From [Eubacterium] infirmum (GTDB lineage Bacteria > Bacillota > Clostridia > Peptostreptococcales > Anaerovoracaceae): a DNA stretch of 64,000 bases. This document shows positions 29,511 through 36,990 of the stretch, one piece after another (positions within the stretch are counted from its first letter, which is position 1; the number at the start of each line of letters is the position of its first letter). The stretch lies in assembly GCA_900450455.1 (NCBI GenBank), contig UGGN01000001.1, positions 496,001 through 560,000 of the forward strand, given 5' to 3'. The position numbers and the translations under genes were made by a program. The notes under the pieces were generated by a model, which had not been told where the DNA came from, made no database searches, and saw only the letters and a list, made by a program, of their open reading frames with translations.

Positions 29511-32500
29511 TTATTTAGTTATAGAGTCAACAACAGCATCAGATATTAATATTTTACCGCCGAGAACAATTGATTCCTTTATTGAATTATCCTTAACATA
29601 CTGTTTAGCAGAATCTGTATTCTTCTCATTGATTAGGAGTAGAGGTGCTCCTCGTCTCTCCGCCAGAACGCCTCCGCACAGTCCGTCAGGGAAGTTGTCG
29701 CCGTATCCTACGACTGCGGTCTTAGGATTCTTGAAGAAGTGTTTTGCTATAGAAATTGAAGTTTTATAACGGTCTTCTCCATATACCCTATCTACAGTTC
29801 CCAAGCTCTTTAGAGTTCCTTCAATTGAAGTATTTACTGAATTTATGCCACCTGTGACGGTATATTTTCTTGTCTCAATTGTCTTAAGGTATGCCATCTG
29901 TTCTTTTGTTATCGTATCGCCTACAAGAAGTATAGGTCTTCCAGTTGCTGATGCAGCAAGGCTGTCAGCAAAGTCATAGCCTGAGGAAACGATTAGCTCC
30001 TCATCATTTACCCCTGCTTCTTTTAGGATTGCTATATTAGTTGCGAAGCAATCATCACCGGAGAGTCTCTTAACGGTGAATCTGTCTTCGAGTTTTGTTC
30101 TCATAAGCTCAGGCATTACTTTAGTTCCGCCAAGCAGATAAACTTTGCTTGATTTGCCGTGCTTGAGGTTGGTTTTGATATAATCTATTGCTCCCTGCAT
30201 GTTATTCTCGTTGATGAGAAGCAGCGGTGCATTGTTGACTTTCGCAAGATATGCACCTGATAGGGCGTCTGCATAGTTATCGCCATAGGCAACGACAGCT
30301 GTATCGAACTTGTCTACATTCATTGTTTTCTTGAGTTCATCCGCCACCCTGAGCGATGTTTCATATCTGTCAGCTCCTGCGAGTCTCACAGGATCTTTTA
30401 CCGGTTCTTTCTGAGTCTTCAGATTTTCAAGCTCCGCCTTGTACTTATCGACTGTTTTGTTTATATCTTCAACTGCCGCTTTGTCATCGATAAGAGCGTT
30501 AAGGCGGTTTATAGCCTCTTTCAGCATGGCCTTTGCTTTTTCACTGTTTGCCTTGTAGTCGAATTTGTCAACTATGTCCATAAGCTCGAGCTTACCGCTC
30601 AGTGCTGCTATTATATACTCGACATCCTTTAGCTCATCGATATAGTCAGCTGGAGTTACTTTGAGCATTTCATTGTACTCATTAATTGTCTTCAGTACCT
30701 CATCCTTTTTCTCAGGTAGGGGCAGATCTGCAAGGGCAATAACTTTATCGATTAAATCGTACATCTTTGAAGAATCGAATTCGTCTTCTTCCTGTTCTTG
30801 AGGCTTTAGGGCTTCAAGAGCTGCCTTGTACTTCTCAACAGTATTTTCAATTGTTTCAACCGTATCGCCGTTTTCAAGAGCTGCGTTCATGGTATTGATT
30901 GCTTCGTTTAGTATTTCCTTTGCTTTTTCGGTATTATCCTTGAAATCTACGGTATTAACTATGTTCATAAGCTCAATCTTACCGTTTAAGGCTGAAAGTA
31001 TGTATTCAACCGATTTAAGCGCGTCTATATAGTCTTCAGGAGTTACCTTAAGCATCTCCTTGAACTCTTCGCTTGCCTTTATAACGCTATTATTATTTTC
31101 CGGCAGAGGCAGGTCGACAAGTGAATATATTTTATCGATCAAATCGTACATCTTTGCAGCGTCGAACTCTTTTTCTTCTTCCTCTTTGTTGAAATCAACA
31201 TCTGAGAATTTATAGAGGGAAGGTTTTTTCTCAACCAGTCTCAAATATGCGTTTAGAGAGTATGTAACCTGAGTATTGGCAAAGTCGTTTGCTTCACCGC
31301 CTATTCCGATTCCAAATCCGCCTTCAGCCTTATACTTTTCCATATTGCCTACAAGGTTGGATTTTAGCTTTTGGAATTTCTCGGATTTAGCTGCATCGAT
31401 TCCCAATGAGCTTAGAGCGGTCAAAACCTGAGCGTCTGAGCAGGAGTTTCCACCGTAGCTTCCCGTGGCATCCATTGTGTTTTCAAGATATTTCAAGGCC
31501 TTATCCACCGCATTTTTGACTTTTGCATTCGTATCGTAATAAGGCGATAGAGATTGAAGCGCCATAGCTGTGATATCGACACCTCCGCTTCCACCCTTGT
31601 AAAGGGAGAAGCCGCCTGATTCGCTTTGATAGGATAGAATCTGATCTATAAGTTTTTCCCTTGTCCACAGCGCATCGCCGGGAACATCGTAGGATTTTGT
31701 ATCTATCGCTATAAGCGCAAAGATAGCTGCATTAGCAGTTGCTTTCTCTATTCTCTTATCGTTATATAGTTTTGAAATCAGCTTGTAATTAGCTTTTGTA
31801 CTCGCATCAAATCCCATTGAGCCGAGAGTGATTGCCAGCCTCGCATAGTCGGTAGTCATAAGGGAAGGATTTTTTTCATCTTCTTCGAGAACTTTTCTTA
31901 CGCTTGCCAGATAGGCGTCTTTATCGCTCTTTGATATATCAGCGCCAGATCTTGCCAATGTGAACAAGGTCCACTCATCTCCGTACTTGGAATGAGACTT
32001 ATCTAATAGAGCCGTCTTTCCGTATTCAAGCAGATCCTGCGCGAGCTTCACATAGTCTGTTCCCGCCCCTTGCTCGGATTCTTTAACAACTATTTCGAGG
32101 CTTATGCTCTTTGCACCGCCCGTCGAATCGACAGGTGTTCCTACCGCTTTTACCTTACCTTTTGAAAGTCCCACGAGTCTATGTGTAGTTTTGTGAGGTT
32201 CACTCGTGCTCGTCCTTGTTACCATCTCATCGATTCTTACGATGCCTTCCTTATCAAAGGTCCAGTTAAATCTTTGCTCGGTAGCGTTTTCGGGATTTGC
32301 TTTAATCTCAATATCCTGATACTGATTTGCTTTAATCTCATAACTCGTCTTTGCTGCACTTGCAGATTTCAGCGGGTTCTTGTACTTGAACTCGATGCTT
32401 ACAGTTTTCTTCAAATTCGGATTTTCATCGCTTGTAACCTCGAATTTAGCAACTCCGCTTTTCTTTGGAACGATTCCGTTGCCGTAGAGCTCTTGATACT

Positions 32501-33446
32501 CTGCAATTTCGGGGGTGAGAGCTTTCCAATGCAGGGTCTTGTTCGTCGCAGCTGCCGGTTCAAATGTGAGCTTGTAGTTCCTGTCGGTCGCTGTATCACT
32601 TGAGGTTATTCCAACGTACTGCCTGCCGTTAAGTCCGTTCCAATCGCGGATATATGCGACGTGAGGATATTCTATATCAAAGTTCTTTAAGGCTATATCT
32701 TTAGCTGACAGGTGAAACTTTATCCCTGCGGATCCGTCCGTCATCTTGATGTTTATTGTCGCTTCGCTTGCCTTTGCTGTATTTATATTTGCATAAATCT
32801 CTTCGCCGTTGTTCTGGACATAGGAGCCTTTAGTGTATTTTATAGTTACCGCATCTGCAGGAATATCTATTTCCTTATCGCTGCCCTTTACGATGCCTTT
32901 CAGTGTAATCTTCTTATATTCAGATCCGTTTACGGGAATAGTCTCATCATCAGCTACGCTCTTTCCATCTATGTATGGAATAAGCTTTTCGAGCTCTGAT
33001 GACTTGTTATCTATCTTAAATTCCTTAAGCAGCTTGGCGTCAGGGTACATAGGGTCCTTGCTGTAAACCTTGGCTGTAACCTCCTTGATGCCGTGTCCTT
33101 GATACTTTCCTCTATAGTTTACCCAAACATCGGTCCATCTATTAACGCCTTCCTTTTCTTCGGTCGCGCATTTAAAATAAGGTGTGCCGGAAAAACCGTT
33201 AAGTTTAAATGTTCCCGTCTCAATGGATGTCAAAGTGAACTTTCCGCTTGAGTCCGGTTTGACGATCTTGCCATCGCTCTTTTCAAAGTAAACCTCAACA
33301 TTTTCATCACTTTTTGATGAAGAATTTTCTGCCATTGCATATGCTGAGAGCTTGTCAGCATTTAAGCTTACTCCCATTGTAAAAAACATTACAAGACAGA
33401 TAGTTAAGGCTAAAAATCGTCTTAAAAATAGTCGTGTTTTCTTCAT
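29511..33446 (-). CDS. wall-anchored surface protein with alpha/alpha-barrel-like domain and three CWB2 repeats
   Basis: This 1311-residue exported protein starts with a signal peptide (MKKTRLFLRR, hydrophobic core, cleavage near AYAMA at about 38). Then come unassigned beta-rich segments and a Big_2-like immunoglobulin domain (about 360-455). A helical region (about 463-745) follows, with GGFSLYKGGSGGVDITAMALQSL and YGGNSCSDAQVLTALSSLG repeats like prenyltransferase/terpenoid-cyclase or intrinsic-factor alpha/alpha barrels. Next are two tandem helical modules with a 129-residue period (from about 759). Three cell-wall-binding repeat 2 units end it (about 1018-1311; RLAGADRYETS, AVVAYGDNYADALSG). 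CWB2 repeats attach proteins non-covalently to wall polymers. A cobalamin riboswitch precedes the gene, so the barrel may bind a corrinoid; this is inference. Confidence 0.85.
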   Translation of the reverse strand: MKKTRLFLRRFLALTICLVMFFTMGVSLNADKLSAYAMAENSSSKSDENVEVYFEKSDGKIVKPDSSGKFTLTSIETGTFKLNGFSGTPYFKCATEEKEGVNRWTDVWVNYRGKYQGHGIKEVTAKVYSKDPMYPDAKLLKEFKIDNKSSELEKLIPYIDGKSVADDETIPVNGSEYKKITLKGIVKGSDKEIDIPADAVTIKYTKGSYVQNNGEEIYANINTAKASEATINIKMTDGSAGIKFHLSAKDIALKNFDIEYPHVAYIRDWNGLNGRQYVGITSSDTATDRNYKLTFEPAAATNKTLHWKALTPEIAEYQELYGNGIVPKKSGVAKFEVTSDENPNLKKTVSIEFKYKNPLKSASAAKTSYEIKANQYQDIEIKANPENATEQRFNWTFDKEGIVRIDEMVTRTSTSEPHKTTHRLVGLSKGKVKAVGTPVDSTGGAKSISLEIVVKESEQGAGTDYVKLAQDLLEYGKTALLDKSHSKYGDEWTLFTLARSGADISKSDKDAYLASVRKVLEEDEKNPSLMTTDYARLAITLGSMGFDASTKANYKLISKLYNDKRIEKATANAAIFALIAIDTKSYDVPGDALWTREKLIDQILSYQSESGGFSLYKGGSGGVDITAMALQSLSPYYDTNAKVKNAVDKALKYLENTMDATGSYGGNSCSDAQVLTALSSLGIDAAKSEKFQKLKSNLVGNMEKYKAEGGFGIGIGGEANDFANTQVTYSLNAYLRLVEKKPSLYKFSDVDFNKEEEEKEFDAAKMYDLIDKIYSLVDLPLPENNNSVIKASEEFKEMLKVTPEDYIDALKSVEYILSALNGKIELMNIVNTVDFKDNTEKAKEILNEAINTMNAALENGDTVETIENTVEKYKAALEALKPQEQEEDEFDSSKMYDLIDKVIALADLPLPEKKDEVLKTINEYNEMLKVTPADYIDELKDVEYIIAALSGKLELMDIVDKFDYKANSEKAKAMLKEAINRLNALIDDKAAVEDINKTVDKYKAELENLKTQKEPVKDPVRLAGADRYETSLRVADELKKTMNVDKFDTAVVAYGDNYADALSGAYLAKVNNAPLLLINENNMQGAIDYIKTNLKHGKSSKVYLLGGTKVMPELMRTKLEDRFTVKRLSGDDCFATNIAILKEAGVNDEELIVSSGYDFADSLAASATGRPILLVGDTITKEQMAYLKTIETRKYTVTGGINSVNTSIEGTLKSLGTVDRVYGEDRYKTSISIAKHFFKNPKTAVVGYGDNFPDGLCGGVLAERRGAPLLLINEKNTDSAKQYVKDNSIKESIVLGGKILISDAVVDSITK

Positions 33447-33573
33447 AAAATACTCCTTTTAAAATAAATTAACACACAATAGAGCTACTTATTAAATCAC
33501 AAGGGCAAAACATATTATTCGATAGGCTTTATTTGAATCTGAGACTGCTTAGATTCAATCAAAATTTAGCAAT

Positions 33574-33616
33574 AAAAAACCTCTCACAAGTTATATCAAA
33601 ACTTTTCATGAGAAGT
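33574..33616 (-). terminator. intrinsic terminator of the minus-strand riboswitch leader
   Basis: On the minus strand a stem formed by AAGTT/AACTT (33588-33592 with 33600-33604) and CTCA/TGAG (33583-33586 with 33609-33612) ends in six T (plus-strand AAAAAA, 33574-33579). It lies between the riboswitch and the surface protein gene, where an expression platform is expected. Confidence 0.7.
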
Positions 33617-33644
33617 ATCCTTAAATTGCTCTGTTATTAGGTTT

Positions 33645-33848
33645 ATATCTCATTAATAAGTCTCCTGGCTATGCTTCATCGTCTTACTTGCCTTCTCGGA
33701 AGAAGAATTTGTCCCTCGTTCCAATGGCATATAAGTAAAACTCCACAATACAGTTTCTCTGCTGATATGAATCTGCAAAGAAGGGCACTCGATACAGGTT
33801 TCCGCGCCTGTTCTCTCTAATATGCGTTCCTCTGGATTAATATGATAT
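33645..33848 (-). promoter_or_regulatory. cobalamin riboswitch (divergent) before the surface protein gene
   Basis: On the minus strand the B12-box core AGCCAGGAGAC (plus 33660-33670) follows GATGAAGCAT. Upstream parts align to the cobalamin aptamer: GAACAGGCGCGGAAACCTGT, ATGCCATTGG and CCGAGAAGGC. The closing helix P1 is present: ATATC and ATTAAT (plus 33836-33848) pair with ATTAAT and GATAT (plus 33645-33657) around a 2x2 mismatch. The usual CCGCCACTG block is not conserved, so this is a divergent or variant aptamer. A terminator and the surface protein gene follow. Confidence 0.78.
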
Positions 33849-33869
33849 TATTATTCTATTGTTGCATAT

Positions 33870-33898
33870 ATTCTATCACTAATGGACTTGGAATTCAA
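33870..33898 (-). promoter_or_regulatory. promoter of the riboswitch-surface protein transcript
   Basis: On the minus strand TTGAAT (33893-33898) and TAGAAT (33870-33875) are 17 bases apart, placing the start of RNA near 33863, just before the P1 helix of the riboswitch. Confidence 0.7.
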
Positions 33899-33942
33899 AA
33901 GATAGAATTAACTGACTATATTGCCTTTCGGGGCTTGCAATA

Positions 33943-34251
33943 ATGGTTAAACAGAAAGAAGCCGCTTTCTTTGTTGTTATGATTGTTCTTAGCTTCATTG
34001 CCGCATCGGCTACACCGTATTTAAATGGTAAATTTGTTGATCTTTTAACTGTATCAAAGGATGTATCTTTAGTTGTTCAGTTTGCATTCATCATTATTGG
34101 AATAGGTGTACTGGGTGCAGTACTTTCTTATTTTGCAAACCTAACAACAGTAAAAGTTGTGACGAAAACGACTATGACTTTGATTTTTGATGGAATGGAA
34201 AATTTCCTTGAAACAGATCTTATTATTGCTGAAAAGTTTAAATCTTCCTAA
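33943..34251 (+). pseudogene. remnant of an ABC exporter membrane domain
   Basis: About 100 residues resemble the N-terminal transmembrane part of ABC exporters of the bacteriocin/multidrug type: two hydrophobic helices with ATPYLNGKFVDLL between them and LSYFANLTTVKVVTKTTM after the second. No other transmembrane helices and no ATP-binding domain follow; the frame ends at a stop directly before the next gene. It is therefore read as a truncated, non-functional piece. No clear ribosome-binding site precedes the ATG. Confidence 0.6.
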
Positions 34252-34269
34252 TTAAGGAGGTAAATAATT

Positions 34270-34707
34270 ATGGATGTCATAAAGCTTCGTATGATGATTA
34301 GCATATTATCTTTTGCTACCCTAGGGGTATGTCTTCTCGCACGAAATACTTGGGTTTCTCTTGTTCTGATTGCCGTATGTCTTCTAATTGCACTTGCATT
34401 GCTTGGAAAGAATATAAGTCTTTTATATAATATAACAGATGACAACCCTAATAAAAAAACAATTAGATTGGTAACAGTGTTTAATGCGGTATATTTTTTA
34501 GCAGTTATAATAATTGTAGTGCTCAATGTTACAGGAAGAATAAAATTGACCGACAATAGCGAGTCCATGCTTGTTTCTGCAATTACTTCTCTCGTTATCT
34601 TAATATTGGGTAATTTGTGTCCAAAGTTGCCCTATTCAAAATACACAGGACTCAGACTGCCCTGGACTCTTGCAGACGAAGCTACATGGATGCTCATATT
34701 TGCATAA
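34270..34707 (+). pseudogene. SdpI/YhfL family membrane protein, C terminus frameshifted
   Basis: This 145-residue frame has four hydrophobic helices and the SdpI/YhfL signature near the end (GNLCPKLPYSKYTGLRLPWTLADEATW). In the family, Trp is followed by an Ala-His pair and a further helix. Here that continuation (DAHI) is found in another frame right after the Trp codon, as if one base had been lost, and the frame stops six codons after Trp. A strong AAGGAGG site precedes the ATG, so a short protein may still be made. SdpI itself gives immunity to a Bacillus toxin; no toxin gene is seen here. Confidence 0.6.
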
Positions 34708-34824
34708 GTACCAACCTAATACCTAATCTTTATCTCAATATATTGAAGCACGAGCTTTACGTGATAAGTATGTGCCGTCTAAATATAGTATTTCTTTTGA
34801 CTCATCAATCTTCTTTCAAAAAGA

Positions 34825-34870
34825 AAAACCAATACAACTGTTGAAATATCAACGGTCATATTGGTTTTTA
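34825..34870. terminator. bidirectional terminator
   Basis: AAAACCAATA (34825-34834) and TATTGGTTTT (34859-34868) enclose an inner stem GTTGA-AATA-TCAAC (34840-34853). A and T runs on both sides serve the SdpI-like gene and the converging ahpC. The stretch 34708-34824 has no other gene I can support. Confidence 0.8.
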
Positions 34871-34911
34871 CACACAATTTTTGTCCGATAACCCTTATAG
34901 ACTAGAATTTT

Positions 34912-35475
34912 TTATAGCTTACCAACTAGGTCGATTCCAGGTTTCAGTGTCTTTGCTCCCGGTTTCCATCTTGCCGGGCAAACCTCATCACCATGTTCAG
35001 CAACGAACTGGCAAGCCTGTAGTTTGCGAAGAAGTTCTTCAGCGTTTCTACCCACATTTCCTGCATTCACTTCGTAAGAAACAATCTTTCCCTGAGGGTT
35101 TATAATGAATGTGCCTCTTTCAGCGATTCCATCTGCTTCGATGAATACCTCAAAGTCCTTTGCCAGTGCGTGGGTTGGATCTCCAAGCATAGGGTATGTT
35201 AGCTCTTTTATTAACTCAGAGCTGTCGTGCCAAGCTTTGTGAACAAAATGGGTGTCGCATGAAACCGAAAAAACTTCACAGCCCGCTTTTTTAAAATCCT
35301 CATACTTGTCCTGCAGGTCTGAAAGCTCTGTAGGGCAAACAAAGGTAAAATCAGCCGGATAGAAGAAGAAAACACTCCATTTCCCCAAAATATCTTCTTT
35401 CTTGTATTCTTTAAACTCATCGTTGTAATAACCGTTAACTTTAAAATCGGAAACTTCCTTATTAATTAATGACAT
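34912..35475 (-). CDS. ahpC: peroxiredoxin AhpC
   Basis: This 187-residue typical 2-Cys peroxiredoxin reduces hydrogen peroxide and organic peroxides. The peroxidatic Cys47 is in PADFTFVCPTEL and the resolving Cys166 in HGDEVCPARW, the same positions and length as E. coli AhpC. I choose the ATG at 35475 because AAAGGAG stands just before it; the frame is open 25 residues further with no conservation. The flavoprotein partner AhpF is not in the window. A palindrome GTTAG-6-CTAAC (35553-35568) lies upstream as a possible operator of unknown protein. Confidence 0.95.
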   Translation of the reverse strand: MSLINKEVSDFKVNGYYNDEFKEYKKEDILGKWSVFFFYPADFTFVCPTELSDLQDKYEDFKKAGCEVFSVSCDTHFVHKAWHDSSELIKELTYPMLGDPTHALAKDFEVFIEADGIAERGTFIINPQGKIVSYEVNAGNVGRNAEELLRKLQACQFVAEHGDEVCPARWKPGAKTLKPGIDLVGKL

Positions 35476-35652
35476 ATTCTTTCTCCTTTGCTCTATATTA
35501 AAATTGTTTATAGAAATGTTGTATAAACATATACGAAAGCTATATACCACGAGTTAGTTATATCTAACCATAAAATTTATATATTACTGATAAATTTTAC
35601 AGTGAAATATTTAAAACGTATCCGCATAGTAAATTACTATCGGGTTATGAGC

Positions 35653-35697
35653 GAAGACCATTGAGAGAAGACCCCGAGAGAAGACTGAGGTGAAGAC
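35653..35697 (+). repeat. four spaced GAAGAC hexamers
   Basis: GAAGAC occurs at 35653, 35667, 35680 and 35692, with steps of 14, 13 and 12 bases and partly conserved flanks (GAG before, C or T after). The array ends about 25 bases before a promoter -35 box. It could be a binding array or a decayed repeat. Confidence 0.6.
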
Positions 35698-35722
35698 TGA
35701 TGATGATTTATTGATTTGGATG

Positions 35723-35751
35723 TTGACTTATATATTTGTGAACGATATAAT
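35723..35751 (+). promoter_or_regulatory. promoter of the plus-strand cobalamin riboswitch
   Basis: TTGACT (35723-35728) and TATAAT (35746-35751), 17 bases apart, about 12 bases before the P1 helix of the riboswitch. Confidence 0.8.
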
Positions 35752-35769
35752 AATATTGTAGTTAAATAT

Positions 35770-35945
35770 GATTCTATGTTCCCGGGGCATTCGTCTTGGG
35801 CTAAGAGGGAAACAGGTAGAAGCCTGTGCGGTCCCGCCACTGTAAGCAGTATTTATATAGCATTCATCGACAAGGTGAGCCACTGGAGCGTCCGGGAAGG
35901 TAGCTATGTATGATAAGCTGCGAGCCAGGAGACCTGCATAGAATC
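35770..35945 (+). promoter_or_regulatory. cobalamin riboswitch
   Basis: All core parts are present: GGGAAACAGGTAGAAGCCTG, then CCGCCACTG (35834-35842), GAGCCACTGG, CCGGGAAGG, and the B12 box AGCCAGGAGACCTGC (35923-35937). The closing helix P1 is perfect: GATTCTATG (35770-35778) and CATAGAATC (35937-35945). It senses adenosyl- or methylcobalamin and normally switches off corrinoid uptake or synthesis genes. Confidence 0.95.
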
Positions 35946-35995
35946 TTCCTAAACGGCGGTGAACCGTGATGGGAAAAAACAATCAGCAAATACGG

Positions 35996-36021
35996 GCTGT
36001 GGGGCATGCCACAGCTTTTTT
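35996..36021 (+). terminator. intrinsic terminator, likely riboswitch expression platform
   Basis: GCTGTGG (35996-36002) and CCACAGC (36009-36015) form a 7-bp stem followed by six T, 50 bases after the riboswitch. Confidence 0.85.
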
Positions 36022-36060
36022 AGTTGTGGGGCCGGCTTTTCATTCTTTTTCATAATTGGC

Positions 36061-36098
36061 AAAAGGCAGGCTTCGTCACCCTGCCTTTTTGCTTTTTT
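36061..36098 (+). terminator. second intrinsic terminator before the TIM-barrel gene
   Basis: AAAAGGCAGG (36061-36070) and CCTGCCTTTT (36080-36089) form a 10-bp stem followed by TGCTTTTTT. This is a second stop signal in the same leader. No clear promoter lies between it and the gene at 36172. Confidence 0.8.
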
Positions 36099-36171
36099 GA
36101 TGCATATCGCAAGGGGTTTACAGAGTCATGAATGGGATGCGGCTTTTATGATATATTTAGAAGGATAATTT

Positions 36172-36975
36172 ATGAGGAATTTTAGAGACAGAGTATTTTT
36201 AGCGACTTTTTCAGAGGGGGCGGCTCAGACTGCAAATAAATATGGCTTTAGTTTAGAAATTAATGATCTTTGTATTTCGAGCAATCTAGAGCCTGAGAAT
36301 CGATTGGAGACCATAAAGCGAATTGAGGATGAGATTGTAGAGGCAAAAGCCCAAGGCAAAAAACTCATTATGCACGGTCCTTTTACCGAGCTTACACCGG
36401 ATGCGATGGATCCAAGAGTTATTGAGCTTATGGTGGATAGATATATGACAAGCGTTGAAATTTGTGAGAGATTTGGCATAAAGGATATGGTCGTACACAG
36501 TGGCTACATACCTTTGATGTACCATAGGGACTGGCATGTGCCTCGCTCGATTGAGTTTTGGCAGAGGATTTCGGATATGCTTCCGAATGGCTTTACGCTT
36601 TATGTAGAGAATGTATTTGATGAGGATCCGTATATTCTCCAGGATGTTATCAAGGGAACCGATAGGAGAAATATTAGGGGCTGCCTCGATGTTGGGCATG
36701 CGAATGCAATAAGATCAAAATACAGCATCTACGAGTGGATAGACGTGCTTAAGCATGAGATAGGGCATTTTCATCTACACACAAACGATGGAACGAGCGA
36801 TCAGCATGGTGGGCTTGAGAGCGGAGATATGGATATGAAGGGCATACTTTCGCATATTTTGAACTGCTGTACGGAAGATGTAACATTTACCGTGGAGAGC
36901 AGGGAGAGCGAGCCAAGTGCTATATTTTTGGAAAACTTTTTTAATACTATTCCCCATATAGATATGATAAAATAA
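36172..36975 (+). CDS. AP endonuclease 2/xylose isomerase-like TIM-barrel protein, candidate cobamide remodelling enzyme CbiR
   Basis: This 267-residue protein has the metal-binding layout of the AP_endonuc_2 superfamily: LIMHGPF and MVVHSGY (His), YVENVFDEDP (Glu), CLDVGHANA (Asp and His), HFHLHTNDGTSDQHGG (several His and Asp) and FTVESRE (Glu). The superfamily includes sugar isomerases, endonuclease IV and CbiR, the enzyme described in Akkermansia that cuts the nucleotide loop of cobamides for remodelling. The cobalamin riboswitch upstream points to CbiR rather than a sugar or DNA role; this is inference. An AGAAGGA site precedes the ATG. The pcrA reading frame begins directly after its stop. 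Confidence 0.75.
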   Translation: MRNFRDRVFLATFSEGAAQTANKYGFSLEINDLCISSNLEPENRLETIKRIEDEIVEAKAQGKKLIMHGPFTELTPDAMDPRVIELMVDRYMTSVEICERFGIKDMVVHSGYIPLMYHRDWHVPRSIEFWQRISDMLPNGFTLYVENVFDEDPYILQDVIKGTDRRNIRGCLDVGHANAIRSKYSIYEWIDVLKHEIGHFHLHTNDGTSDQHGGLESGDMDMKGILSHILNCCTEDVTFTVESRESEPSAIFLENFFNTIPHIDMIK

Positions 36976-36990
36976 ATGCGGGAGAATAAG

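Noticed and set aside
35959..36168. Open frame of 69 codons after the plus-strand riboswitch
   Set aside because: It covers two terminators, starts with GTG without a ribosome-binding site, and has no protein-like pattern.
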